Assembly: GCA_934096295.1 (NCBI GenBank)
Contig: CAKOLL010000003.1
Coordinates: forward strand, 95,685 to 159,684
Length of the DNA: 64,000 bases
Direction of reading: 5' to 3'
Source: an uncultured Bacilli bacterium
Lineage (GTDB): Bacteria > Bacillota_I > Bacilli_A > RF39 > UBA660
The number at the start of each line of letters is the position of its first letter. Position 1 is the stretch's first letter. The notes under the pieces were generated by a model. It searched no databases and was not told the DNA's origin. It saw only the letters and a program-made list of their open reading frames with translations. Made by a program: the position numbers and the translations under genes. Positions 42,884 through 51,598 of the stretch are shown here, piece by piece.

Positions 42884-42913
42884 ATTATAACACTAAATTC
42901 TATGAAAAAGCAA
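42884..42913 (-). promoter_or_regulatory. Promoter of the S10-spc-alpha block
   Basis: Minus strand TTGCTT (42908-42913), 18 bp, TATAAT (42884-42889). Confidence 0.65.
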
Positions 42914-42954
42914 GCAAAAATGCACAATTTTCGAAACTTTTTCACAAACAAAAA

Positions 42955-42983
42955 AGTTCTCAACTTATTTTTTGTTAAGAACT
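42955..42983 (-). terminator. Terminator of gpmI and the 171-aa gene
   Basis: AGTTCTTAAC, 9-nt loop, GTTGAGAACT then TTTTTTG on the minus strand; overlaps the stop codon region at 42965. Confidence 0.88.
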
Positions 42984-43480
42984 AATCTCAAATCATTACT
43001 TTTTATTGTATCTTTACCAACAAATTCTCTAACCTTATTATATACAGAAACATCTAAAGTTTCAACCAATCTCATTTTAAACATTCTTTGAAGAGTATAG
43101 TAATAATAATTTATATCTCTAGCATTTTCATCTTCAGGCTTTTTAGCTACATACATAAAAATATCTCTTAAAGAATCTACATCACCAGCAATTATATTAT
43201 CAATCAAACTATATAATTGTGGTTTAACAAGTTCAATATACTCCACTTGATATACATCTCTATCACCATAAAAATCTTCTTGAACATCAACTTGTTTATA
43301 TTCAAATTTTTTATAAATTGCCAAAGGATTACGTCTAGGAATTCCATAACATAAATAACTTTCAGCTCTTTCAACACTGCAATCCCTAAATAAATTTTCT
43401 TGCAATTCTTTTACTTTTTCTAAATCAAAACTAACTTCATACTTTAAAATTTCATTTCCATCAACACTATAATAATACAT
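42965..43480 (-). CDS. Protein of unknown function (171 aa)
   Basis: Not recognised. Soluble, Tyr-rich and charged; begins MYYYSVDGNEILKYEVSFDL and has a middle helix region LYSLIDNIIAGDVDSLRDIF. Follows gpmI by 8 nt with GGAGG, so it is probably co-transcribed with the phosphoglycerate mutase. No catalytic motif or membrane segment seen. Confidence 0.75.
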   Translation of the reverse strand: MYYYSVDGNEILKYEVSFDLEKVKELQENLFRDCSVERAESYLCYGIPRRNPLAIYKKFEYKQVDVQEDFYGDRDVYQVEYIELVKPQLYSLIDNIIAGDVDSLRDIFMYVAKKPEDENARDINYYYYTLQRMFKMRLVETLDVSVYNKVREFVGKDTIKSNDLRLVLNKK

Positions 43481-43488
43481 AAATCCTC

Positions 43489-44988
43489 CTAGTCATTAAT
43501 TAACAATGATTCTGTGCCTTCCATTTCTTTCGGTATTGCTATATCCATATAATCTAAAATCGTCGGAGCAACATTAACAAGAGTTCCATCACTCTTTAAT
43601 TTAACCTTATCATCACAAATAATAAATGGTACTTTACTAGTTGTATGAGTAGTACATACACTACCATCTTCATTAATCATTGTTTCAGCATTACCATGAT
43701 CTGCTAGAATAATAACTTTATAAAAATTTTCTTCAGCTTTTTCAATTATTTTTCCTAAACAAATATCAACAGCACTACATGCATTAACTGCAGCTTCCAT
43801 AACTCCCGTATGACCAACCATATCAGGATTAGCAAAATTAACTAAAATAAAATCATAATCATTACGCATAGATAAAATTACTCTTTTAGTAACATCTATA
43901 CAACTCATTTCAGGTTTTAAATCATAAGTTGCAACACTTGGTGAAGGAATATGAAACTTATCACAACCTTTAATTTTGCCATCAACACCACCATCAAAGA
44001 AATATGTGACATGAGGAAATTTTTCGCTTTCAGCAATTCGAGCTTGTGTAAAATCAAGTTCACTTAAATATAATCCCAATGAGTTTTTAACTGTTGTTGG
44101 TTCAATTAAATTATAAGTTTTAATTTTTTTATCAACAGGTAAGAAACTAAACACTAAAGTATCATTCATATCATATACACTAAAACCATCAAAAGAATTT
44201 GAATTAACAATCGCCGATAATATTTGTTTAGCTCTATCAGCTCTATAATTCATCCACATAACTATATCCCCATTTTTAATAGTATTTTTACTACATATAA
44301 TAGGTTTTATAAACTCATCTGTTATTCCTTTTTCATAACTACTTTCAATAGACTTTTCTATATTTATAGAATTAATACCTTTACCTAAAGTTACTAAATC
44401 ATAATAAGCTTTAGTTCTATCCCAATTTTCATCTCTATCCATTGCATAAAATCTACCACAAACGCTTGCTATATCTCCAACACCATATTCTTTAATAACG
44501 TCTTTTACCATATTTATATATTTCATTGCATCATGAACACCTGTATCACGACCATCAGTTACTAAATGAAAATGTATCTTACTAAAACCATTATTAACTA
44601 AAAATTTATACATGTTAATAAAATCATCCACACCAGCATGAATATTACCATCACTACAAAGCCCCATTATATGAATATCTTTATCTTTATTTTCAAGTAG
44701 TTTAATAACATTTTTATTTTCCATATCCGGAGATTCTAAAAAATCATTAACAAGTATTTCATTTTGTTTTAGAAGTCTTCCAGCCCCAATAGTCATATGT
44801 CCAACTTCACTATTACCAGCTTGTCCATGTGCTAAACCAACAGCTTCTTCACTAGCACCTAAAAGCGCATGAGGATATTTATCCCACAATGAATTAAATG
44901 TATTCATATGAGCTTTTTTTATAGCATTTCCCTTTTCTTCTTCACGAATTCCAAAACCATCTAATATAATAGTTAATATCTTTTTCAT
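43489..44988 (-). CDS. gpmI: 2,3-bisphosphoglycerate-independent phosphoglycerate mutase
   Basis: 499 aa, typical ~510. Interconverts 3- and 2-phosphoglycerate through a phosphoserine. LDGFGIREEEKGNAI with the first metal Asp, the catalytic Ser in GQAGNSEVGHMTIGAGR, DGRDTGVHDAM, RFYAMDRDENWDRT, and the metal-binding DMVGHTG and ADHGNAE near the C-terminus are all intact. Own promoter at 45006-45034. Confidence 0.98.
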   Translation of the reverse strand: MKKILTIILDGFGIREEEKGNAIKKAHMNTFNSLWDKYPHALLGASEEAVGLAHGQAGNSEVGHMTIGAGRLLKQNEILVNDFLESPDMENKNVIKLLENKDKDIHIMGLCSDGNIHAGVDDFINMYKFLVNNGFSKIHFHLVTDGRDTGVHDAMKYINMVKDVIKEYGVGDIASVCGRFYAMDRDENWDRTKAYYDLVTLGKGINSINIEKSIESSYEKGITDEFIKPIICSKNTIKNGDIVMWMNYRADRAKQILSAIVNSNSFDGFSVYDMNDTLVFSFLPVDKKIKTYNLIEPTTVKNSLGLYLSELDFTQARIAESEKFPHVTYFFDGGVDGKIKGCDKFHIPSPSVATYDLKPEMSCIDVTKRVILSMRNDYDFILVNFANPDMVGHTGVMEAAVNACSAVDICLGKIIEKAEENFYKVIILADHGNAETMINEDGSVCTTHTTSKVPFIICDDKVKLKSDGTLVNVAPTILDYMDIAIPKEMEGTESLLIND

Positions 44989-45005
44989 GTTTCACCTTCA
45001 ATTAA

Positions 45006-45034
45006 ATAATAGCACAACATAAATTAAAATTCAA
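45006..45034 (-). promoter_or_regulatory. Promoter of gpmI
   Basis: Minus strand TTGAAT (45029-45034), 17 bp, TATTAT (45006-45011). Confidence 0.65.
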
Positions 45035-45039
45035 CAAAA

Positions 45040-45062
45040 AAGCTCTGCAAATAACAGAACTT
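45040..45062 (-). terminator. Terminator of spo0A
   Basis: AAGTTCTG, loop, CAGAGCTT, then TTTTTG on the minus strand, overlapping the stop codon. Confidence 0.85.
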
Positions 45063-45825
45063 AAGCAACTAATTCTCTAGCATTTAATCTAAATTTATCA
45101 GCAAGTGTTGATAAGAATTCAGAATTTGTTGGTCTACTTCTATCAAAATCAATACTATTACCAAACAAATCTTCCATTAATTTTATATCTCCCCTTGACC
45201 AACTTATTTCAATTGCATGTCTAATAGCTCTTTCAACTCTTGATGATGTAGTTTGATACTTAAGAGCAATCTTCGGATAAATTTCTTTTGTCACTAGTGA
45301 TGATACACCATCATCAGCAAATAACAACATAACTCCTTCTCTGATATATTGATAACCTCTTACATGACTAGGTATTCCTAAATCATGTAAAAGTGTACTC
45401 ACTTCAACTTCTATCTTATTGGCTTTAACAAATTGCATCTCATCTTTATGAGTAACTAAATCCATAATTCTACTATTAACAATCTCCATATCAACAGGCT
45501 TAAGCATAAAATAACTTGCTCCAAGAGCTTGAACCCTTCTTATAGTAAAATCATCTTTAAAACTTGATAAAACCATTATTTTCTTCTTTATATTATGATT
45601 TTTTAATTCTTCGATAATTCTAATTCCATCAAATTGTGTTAGTATTAAATCTAACATTAATAGATCATATTGATCCGGATTTTGTAATAAATAATTTAAA
45701 GCGTCCTTCCCATTAGTAAAACCCCCGATAACAGAAATTATTTCACTATTTCTAAAGTACTCCTTAACACTTCTTATCACTGCTTCGTTATCATCTACGA
45801 CAACTACCCTAACTTGTTTCTTCAT
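45061..45825 (-). CDS. spo0A: Sporulation master regulator Spo0A
   Basis: 254 aa. N-terminal receiver: acidic pocket VVDDNEA, phosphoacceptor Asp in LLMLDLILTQFDG, then VLSS and LKPVD (Thr/Lys switch residues). C-terminal DNA-binding domain: VSTLLHDLGIPSHVRGYQYIREGV, IALKYQTTSSRVERAIRHAIE (recognition helix) and SRPTNSEFLSTLADKFRL, all highly specific for Spo0A. ATG 45825 (MKKQVRVVVVDD) is chosen; the frame is open 21 codons further. The upstream region holds two 0A boxes. Confidence 0.97.
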   Translation of the reverse strand: MKKQVRVVVVDDNEAVIRSVKEYFRNSEIISVIGGFTNGKDALNYLLQNPDQYDLLMLDLILTQFDGIRIIEELKNHNIKKKIMVLSSFKDDFTIRRVQALGASYFMLKPVDMEIVNSRIMDLVTHKDEMQFVKANKIEVEVSTLLHDLGIPSHVRGYQYIREGVMLLFADDGVSSLVTKEIYPKIALKYQTTSSRVERAIRHAIEISWSRGDIKLMEDLFGNSIDFDRSRPTNSEFLSTLADKFRLNARELVA

Positions 45826-45913
45826 TGTGTCTCTTTTTTTCCTTTCAAAATTTAAATATTTCTTCCCTACAACTTCATTATAAGTCACAAAATATTAAAA
45901 AGCTACAAAAACT

Positions 45914-45962
45914 TTTGTCGAATGTTGTCAATCAACGTAAACCTTTGACACACTTTGTCGAA
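45914..45962 (-). promoter_or_regulatory. Two Spo0A boxes upstream of spo0A
   Basis: TTTGTCGAA occurs at 45914-45922 and again at 45954-45962 (plus strand), each containing the 0A-box core TGTCGAA. A further near-match TTGTCAA lies between. They are 90-140 nt upstream of the spo0A start, around a weak promoter with TATAAT at 45877-45882, so autoregulation is likely. Confidence 0.8.
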
Positions 45963-45985
45963 AAACAATGATTTTCAAGGAAAAA

Positions 45986-46004
45986 AGAAGTAATTTCTAC
46001 TTCT
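45986..46004 (-). terminator. Terminator of pgk-tpiA
   Basis: AGAAGTA, loop GAAAT, TACTTCT, then TTTTTC on the minus strand, overlapping the tpiA stop. Confidence 0.8.
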
Positions 46005-46707
46005 CCATTTCTAAAATCATTCCTTTAACTTTATTTACATCGAGGGATGCCCCACCAACTAAAAAACCACTTAAGCCTTTAATACTACAAAGCTCTCCAA
46101 TATTTTCATCATTTACACTACCACCATATAATATATCTAATTTATTTTCATACTTTTCATATATTATATCATTTATAAACTCTATATTCTCTTTTATTTC
46201 TTTAACACTAGGAACCTTACCAGTACCAATTGCCCAAACAGGTTCATAAGCAATCATTATATCTTTAATCTCAACATTATTTAATACTTCACTAATTTGT
46301 TTTTCAAGTACTTGAAACGTATTTCCATTTTCTTTATCACTCAATGTTTCTCCAATACAATATATTACTTTCAAATTATTTTCTAAAGCATTATTTATCT
46401 TATTAATAAAGTCTATATTTATTTCATGTTTATATATTCTTCTTTCACTATGACCAATAATAACATATGTTGCCCCTAAACTTTTTACTTGACTAGCTTC
46501 TATTTCTCCAGTAATTGTTCTATCCATAAAAGAACTAATATCTTGAACACCAATTTCATAACCGCTTTTATTAAAATAAGATAAATATATCGAAGTTGGA
46601 CATAATACTAGCTTTATTTTAGTTTCTATTTCTCCTAAACTAATATTATATTTTAATATATCATCTTTAAGTAATTTATTTTTAAAATTACATACTAAAT
46701 ATTTCAT
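45997..46707 (-). CDS. tpiA: Triose-phosphate isomerase
   Basis: 236 aa, slightly short. Catalytic His in IIGHSERR and Glu in IAYEPVWAIGTGKVPS (loop 6); phosphate loop ILYGGSVND; N-terminus KYLVCNFKNKL carries the Asn-Lys pair. Directly after pgk (1-nt gap). Interconverts dihydroxyacetone phosphate and glyceraldehyde 3-phosphate. Confidence 0.97.
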   Translation of the reverse strand: MKYLVCNFKNKLLKDDILKYNISLGEIETKIKLVLCPTSIYLSYFNKSGYEIGVQDISSFMDRTITGEIEASQVKSLGATYVIIGHSERRIYKHEINIDFINKINNALENNLKVIYCIGETLSDKENGNTFQVLEKQISEVLNNVEIKDIMIAYEPVWAIGTGKVPSVKEIKENIEFINDIIYEKYENKLDILYGGSVNDENIGELCSIKGLSGFLVGGASLDVNKVKGMILEMEK

Positions 46708-46708
46708 T

Positions 46709-47833
46709 TTATTCCATCCATTCTAAAGCTTTTAATGTCCCATCAGCAATATACTCAAGTGTAGCACCACCACCACTAGATATAAAATAAAATTTATCCT
46801 CAGAACTAAACTTCTTACATGCCGATGCTGTATCTCCGCCTCCCACTATTACCTTACTTTTGCTTTCACTTAAAACCTTAAATAAATTGCTTGTACCTTC
46901 CATAAATCTTTCATCTTCAAATTTACCACATGTACCATTAACAAACACAATCTCAGATTCATCAATATATTTTTTATAAACATCAATACTTTTACTACCA
47001 ACATCATATATAATTCCATCATCAATTGTAAAATCAACTGGTAATACAATTTTACCTTTATTTTCTTCCATTAATTTTTTTAGTTCATTTAATATTTCTT
47101 CATCACTCGTGGCAATACTATTACCTATATCAGCACCCTTAGCTTTTAAAAATGAATTAGCTATACCTCCACCTACTAATAAGTAATCACATCTTCCAAT
47201 TAATGATTTAATAATAGGTAGTTTATCATCAACTTTAGCACCACCCATAAATACTGTAAATGGATGAGGTGTACCATGAACTAAAATATTTAAATGTTCA
47301 AGTTCGTCCATAACTAAAAAACCTATTGCATGAGGTAAATACTTAGCAATACCAGCAGTGGAAGCATGAGCTCTATGCATAGAACCAAAAGCATCATTAA
47401 TATATACTTCACCTAAACTAGCCCAAAATTCTGCTAAAGCTAAATCATTTCCACTTTCTTTTTTTTCTGGAATATCCATAAATCTAGTATTTTCAAGTAA
47501 TATTACTTCACCTAAACCACAATTATCAACTATACTTTTTACTTTATCTCCATAACAATTATCTAAAAACTTAACTTTTCTTCCAAGCATATTAGCTAAT
47601 TCTTTTGCTACCACTTTTAAACTATTCTTAGCTTTATCTATTTCAACTTTAATTCTTCCAAAGTGACTAAGTATTACAACTCTACAATTATTTTCTAATA
47701 AATAATTTATACTCCTTAAACTTTTCTCAATCTTAGAAGAGTCTTTTATTATACCATCTTCTATAGGTACATTATAATCAACCCTTATTACAACTTTCTT
47801 ATTTTTTAAATCAATATCTTTTATAGTATTCAT
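46709..47833 (-). CDS. pgk: Phosphoglycerate kinase
   Basis: 374 aa, a little below the usual ~395. VIRVDYNVPIEDG, HFGRIKVEIDKAK, NDAFGSMHRAHAST, and the nucleotide loops VGGGIANSFLKAKG and KVIVGGGDTASACKKF are present. ATG 47833 behind AGGTG; the frame upstream (24 codons) is non-coding in character. Confidence 0.97.
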   Translation of the reverse strand: MNTIKDIDLKNKKVVIRVDYNVPIEDGIIKDSSKIEKSLRSINYLLENNCRVVILSHFGRIKVEIDKAKNSLKVVAKELANMLGRKVKFLDNCYGDKVKSIVDNCGLGEVILLENTRFMDIPEKKESGNDLALAEFWASLGEVYINDAFGSMHRAHASTAGIAKYLPHAIGFLVMDELEHLNILVHGTPHPFTVFMGGAKVDDKLPIIKSLIGRCDYLLVGGGIANSFLKAKGADIGNSIATSDEEILNELKKLMEENKGKIVLPVDFTIDDGIIYDVGSKSIDVYKKYIDESEIVFVNGTCGKFEDERFMEGTSNLFKVLSESKSKVIVGGGDTASACKKFSSEDKFYFISSGGGATLEYIADGTLKALEWME

Positions 47834-47852
47834 CAAACAATCACCTAGTATT

Positions 47853-47881
47853 ATTTTAAACCTAAAAATTATATTAATCAA
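47853..47881 (-). promoter_or_regulatory. Promoter of pgk-tpiA
   Basis: Minus strand TTGATT (47876-47881), 17 bp, TAAAAT (47853-47858), 20 nt before the pgk start. Rather close to the start codon, so moderate. Confidence 0.5.
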
Positions 47882-48041
47882 TTTACAATTAAGTTTCATT
47901 GACAAACAAGTGTAAAAACGATAAATATTTTCTATGGAAATGCCAATATCAAAACCTAAAAGAATTCGAAGAACAATTACTAGATAATAACATTTAAAAA
48001 ATATAGTAACATATGTTATTCCAATGTCAGAAAAAGACTTA

Positions 48042-48049
48042 AAAAGCAG
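48042..48049. repeat. Target site duplication of the ISL3 element (left)
   Basis: AAAAGCAG, repeated exactly at 49704-49711 on the other side of the element. Confidence 0.92.
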
Positions 48050-48108
48050 GGTTCTTCGAAATCTGGTGGGGAGTAAAAATTTAATAAAGTTAATTGAAAC
48101 CTAACTAA

Positions 48109-48145
48109 AACAAGCATTTTAATAATCATTTTCAAAATGCTTGTT
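48109..48145. terminator. Terminator within the ISL3 element
   Basis: AACAAGCATTTT, loop, AAAATGCTTGTT: 12 perfect pairs, T-run on the plus side. Confidence 0.8.
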
Positions 48146-48222
48146 TTTTACTGCTAATACACTTTTATTTTTAAATATTTTTAATTCTTACTTTTTTGTA
48201 TTTTTTTAAATTTTTGAGAAAG

Positions 48223-49509
48223 TTATTTTTTTAACTTTTTCATATTTTTATTATTTAAAATATATAATAATCTTAGCCTTAAAAATTCAAAATCTTTATA
48301 TCCGAATCCTACTCTTTTAATTACTTTTATCTTATTATTTAATCCTTCTGTAAATCCATTTGAAAATCTTTTATCTATAAATGAATTACATATATATTCT
48401 AGCCAATTTTCTATTGTATTTGCTGCCTCGTTCATTTCTTCTATGTTTTGTTCTCTTACTAAAGATATCCAGTTGATTAATTGATTTTTTACATTCTCAT
48501 ATGTAGCATGATGGGTTATGTCTAAAAACAATTCTTTTAATTGATATGACATTTTTAATTCTTCATCAATATCAAGTAATTTTTCTCTTAAATCATATTT
48601 TAATATATCAACTAAATGATTATTTTTAAATCTTTTTGTATAAGTAAACCAATCTATTTCATTACTATATCTTCGTAGCAAACTAACATTCTTTTTGTTC
48701 TTCAACATTCTATATTCATTACTATTATAACCATAATTATCTTGTAATCTAATTCTAACTTTATCTAGCGCATCCATTATATATCTGGTATAATGAAATG
48801 GGTCAACCACATACTTTGCTTTTGGAAACATTATCGTGGTGACTATTCGGTATGGTTCATACATATCTGATATGACATACTCAACTGAATACCTATTCTC
48901 ACAATATGTAAAATATTGGATTAGGTATTCTTTTTTTCTGTTTGAAAGTACATCCAACGCTTCTTTATGTATTGGATCATTTAATACAAATGCATATTTA
49001 CCTTCTTTTGTATCTGCTTTAAATTCATCAAACGATATAACTCTTGGAAGACTAATTACATGCTTTGGATAATCTTTCATATGCTCTTTTAATATATTTC
49101 TTACTGTATTATCACTTATATTATTTTCTTCTGCTATATATTTTAAGCTTAGGTTATACTGTTTTAAATCCTTCAACACTTTCTGTTCTACTTTATTGGA
49201 TATATTCTTTTTTTCTCTTTGAATTGTAACCGATTCAGTAAACTTATATTTACATTCATGACATACAAATCTTCTTTTTATAAGTATGACATAAGTTATA
49301 TACTCAAATACTTTTACATATTTTAATGTTATTGGCTTTAACTTATCATGAACACTTTTTGTATATTTACCACATTTAGGACATTTGCATTTTTTGGATG
49401 TTGTTTCTATATATATAAACTTAGCTGTTACCTTACCTTCATTTCTTTCTTCTGTCTTTATAACTTTATAACCTTCATCTAACCCCATGATTTTTCTTAG
49501 CTCATTCAC
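48223..49509 (-). CDS. ISL3 family transposase
   Basis: 428 aa, normal. N-terminal zinc finger (CKCPKCGKYTK...CHECKYKF), an HTH (YNLSLKYIAEENNISDNTVRNILK), and the DDE domain with ISFDEFKADTKEGKYAFVL (first Asp), KAKYVVDPFHYTR (second Asp) and FSNGFTEGLNNKIKVIKR (Glu). All three catalytic acids appear intact. GTG start with GAGGTG upstream. Likely active or recently active. Confidence 0.95.
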   Translation of the reverse strand: MNELRKIMGLDEGYKVIKTEERNEGKVTAKFIYIETTSKKCKCPKCGKYTKSVHDKLKPITLKYVKVFEYITYVILIKRRFVCHECKYKFTESVTIQREKKNISNKVEQKVLKDLKQYNLSLKYIAEENNISDNTVRNILKEHMKDYPKHVISLPRVISFDEFKADTKEGKYAFVLNDPIHKEALDVLSNRKKEYLIQYFTYCENRYSVEYVISDMYEPYRIVTTIMFPKAKYVVDPFHYTRYIMDALDKVRIRLQDNYGYNSNEYRMLKNKKNVSLLRRYSNEIDWFTYTKRFKNNHLVDILKYDLREKLLDIDEELKMSYQLKELFLDITHHATYENVKNQLINWISLVREQNIEEMNEAANTIENWLEYICNSFIDKRFSNGFTEGLNNKIKVIKRVGFGYKDFEFLRLRLLYILNNKNMKKLKK

Positions 49510-49577
49510 TAAAAAATTTCACCTCTTTCTACATTCATTATCACATATAAAAAGAGATGATAAAACACCATAATCAT

Positions 49578-49703
49578 CTCCCCACCAGTTTTCGAAGCTT
49601 TTATATAAAAACTCCCCACTGAATTTCGAAGCTATCTTAAGAAAACTCCCCACCAGATTTCGATGAGGAGTTATTTTAGCTCCCCACTAGATTTCGAAGA
49701 GCC
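49578..49703. repeat. Four IR-like repeats at exact 34-bp period at the right end of the IS
   Basis: CTCCCCAC starts at 49578, 49612, 49646 and 49680, each followed by a T-rich stretch and TTCGA. The last is the terminal inverted repeat. They lie upstream of the transposase gene and probably serve as transposase or repressor sites. Confidence 0.85.
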
Positions 49704-49731
49704 AAAAGCAGATTGAATAACATCTGCTTTT
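49704..49731 (-). terminator. Terminator downstream of target protein 3, split by the IS
   Basis: AAAAGCAGAT, 8-nt loop, ATCTGCTTTT: 10 perfect pairs. Its left arm begins with the target duplication, so the IS entered at the foot of the stem. Confidence 0.8.
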
Positions 49732-49741
49732 AACTTATCCC

Positions 49742-49773
49742 GTTTGCCTAGCTCGAGGACGCGCTAGACAAAC
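49742..49773 (-). repeat. GC-rich hairpin downstream of target protein 3
   Basis: Coding strand GTTTGTCTAGC, 10-nt GC-rich loop, GCTAGGCAAAC (11 pairs, one G-U). It lies 14 nt after the stop, the same place as the hairpins after targets 1 and 2 but of different sequence. Confidence 0.7.
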
Positions 49774-49787
49774 AATGACCTAAAGTA

Positions 49788-51359
49788 CTAGTTTATTACG
49801 ATCGGGTCGCTCATGCTTCCGCTCCCCGATTTATAGGTTATGGAAGACTCGAGATTGAAGGACGGGCGAACCGCAAAGCCGTTGAACACGCTGAGGCTGT
49901 TCACGAAACCACCGCCGAGCACAGAGAAAGCATTGACCGAAGTGTCCGCATTACGGGAAAGAGTCCATTCCAAAGCTCCCATGTACATCCAATTATTATT
50001 TTTGGCTGTAGAATTATCATATGAAACCATTGTTAACGTCCATGCATTCGGACTTGCTGCAAACCCATAATCTGACACATACATTAATCCTATTTTTGCA
50101 CTATATTCTGTTTCGCCAGTCGTTGAATATTGGCCTGGTACTGGATTTACTATTTCATTTTGATATGCTTCTGATGGAACTACATCTCTTATTTTTGCAT
50201 AAGTATTTCCTCCGACCTTCCATGTTGTCGTAGCTATTTTATTTGCCCACTCACTACCAATATTATTTATAAAGTTTGTATTTAGATTTGTTTTGTTTAA
50301 TAGACTTGTACTCCATGTATTGGTTGAACTGTTTGTTGCTTTATAATTCCAATAATATGTATTTATTGATGTCAAATTGCCTTTATAATATGTTGCATTT
50401 GGAGTTGATGTACTGTAATAATCTCCATCTGTTCCTAATAAGTCACTTGTTGCATAATCATATTTTATTAATTTCACTTTATCATTTATTACTCCGATAA
50501 TTCGATATAAATTATCTTCAGGACATGGACTTTCATTTGTTCCAAGACATACAAAGTTATTTACTGTTCCACTTGGTCCTGCATATCTATAGCTATTGTC
50601 TCCTGCTCCATTTGTTAGTGTTGAATCATGATAATATAAAGTGTCATCTTTTCCATTCATAGCAATTATACATGAATTTAATGTTTGTCCACTAGAGCAA
50701 ACCATAGCTACAGTTTCTTTTATTTTTTCTTTTTGTATTATTAAATTTGCATTAATACTCTTTCCAGCATTTGCTGATTGATCTGCATCATAATTTACAT
50801 ATGTTACTGTTACATTCCATTCTTCTGTTATATCTGATGTTGTCGTTATTTCTCTATTATCAAATATTGTTATTAATCCTTTTTGGTTTGTTATATCAAA
50901 ACCTTTTAATGTTGTTCCATTTCCATCTGTTACTGTCTTATATGTTAGTCCTGTAATACTTGTTATTTCATTATTATTTGTATCTGTTATTGTTACTAAT
51001 ATTTCTGGTGTGTCTTCATCTTGTGTATATGTAAATGTATTTCCAGTAATATTTAGATACATATAATAATGTTCTGTTGCTGTATTTGTTTTATTATTTG
51101 CTGTCAACATTGCTTTGGCAAATGTTGAACCTGTTTGGTTTCCTTTACCTTGTGCAAAGTTTTCTTGATCTAATGTTAATGTTATTGGGTCACCTGTTTC
51201 AAATGTTAAGGTATCCACTGTATTTGCATTAATCCTGATATCTGTTTGTGAACCTTCTCCGGTTTGGGCTTGAAAGTAAGCATATGTTGCTCCGATGATT
51301 AAAATTACTAACGCTAACAATGATGCAATTGTTACTATTTTTGTTTTATTTTTTTCCAT
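49788..51359 (-). CDS. Third DGR-like target protein, membrane-anchored, FGE/lectin-like C-terminus
   Basis: 523 aa. Signal anchor ASLLALVILIIGATYAYFQ, then a TasA/CalY-like start (QAQTGEGSQTDIRINANTVD...), a middle beta-rich region, and a C-terminal domain with WTLTMVSYDN, MGALEWTLSRNADTS and the closing AVRPSFNLESS. The end matches the architecture of targets 1 and 2 (NEWTLTPDSSN...RPVLYLD). The 60 nt at 49861-49920 have 38 G or C, far above the surroundings, as expected of a variable region copied from another template. No cognate TR is in the window. Divergent Xre gene upstream. Confidence 0.78.
   Translation of the reverse strand: MEKNKTKIVTIASLLALVILIIGATYAYFQAQTGEGSQTDIRINANTVDTLTFETGDPITLTLDQENFAQGKGNQTGSTFAKAMLTANNKTNTATEHYYMYLNITGNTFTYTQDEDTPEILVTITDTNNNEITSITGLTYKTVTDGNGTTLKGFDITNQKGLITIFDNREITTTSDITEEWNVTVTYVNYDADQSANAGKSINANLIIQKEKIKETVAMVCSSGQTLNSCIIAMNGKDDTLYYHDSTLTNGAGDNSYRYAGPSGTVNNFVCLGTNESPCPEDNLYRIIGVINDKVKLIKYDYATSDLLGTDGDYYSTSTPNATYYKGNLTSINTYYWNYKATNSSTNTWSTSLLNKTNLNTNFINNIGSEWANKIATTTWKVGGNTYAKIRDVVPSEAYQNEIVNPVPGQYSTTGETEYSAKIGLMYVSDYGFAASPNAWTLTMVSYDNSTAKNNNWMYMGALEWTLSRNADTSVNAFSVLGGGFVNSLSVFNGFAVRPSFNLESSITYKSGSGSMSDPIVIN
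49861..49957 (-). repeat. Putative variable region VR3 (template not in window)
   Basis: GC-rich segment coding SVNAFSVLGGGFVNSLSVFN and up to RPSFNL. In position it equals VR1/VR2, but it is not similar to the TR at 21459. Boundaries are estimated. Confidence 0.45.
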
Positions 51360-51598
51360 ACTACTACCACCTTTTATTTTATTATGTTTATTTTTTTACA
51401 AAGTATTTATCCTACATTATTATTTTACAACAATTAATTGATTATGTAAATATCAAATAGATATCATTGTAATATCTTAATGAAACACTTTATTTTATTA
51501 CAAAAATAATATATCATATATTTAAAACAAAACCTAGTGCTATAAGCCCATAAAATTATTTTTAAAAATAATTAACAATATATATGGAGTTGGTACTT

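Larger units (their letters stand above)
48050..49703 (-). mobile_element. Complete ISL3-family insertion sequence (1654 bp)
   Basis: Terminal inverted repeats of 24 bp (48050-48073 and 49680-49703) match at 22 positions; the right end read inward is GGCTCTTCGAAATCTAGTGG. An 8-bp duplication AAAAGCAG flanks it, the usual ISL3 size. One transposase gene, with a 12-bp hairpin terminator (48109-48145) behind it. The duplication is one arm of a terminator stem that lay downstream of target protein 3. Confidence 0.95.

Noticed and set aside
47940..47987. Short plus-strand ORF between pgk and the IS
   Set aside because: Only about 15 codons, no Shine-Dalgarno and no recognisable sequence.
49861..49957. 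VR3 derived from the TR at 21459
   Set aside because: Beyond the shared protein architecture the nucleotide sequences do not align, so another template must be assumed.
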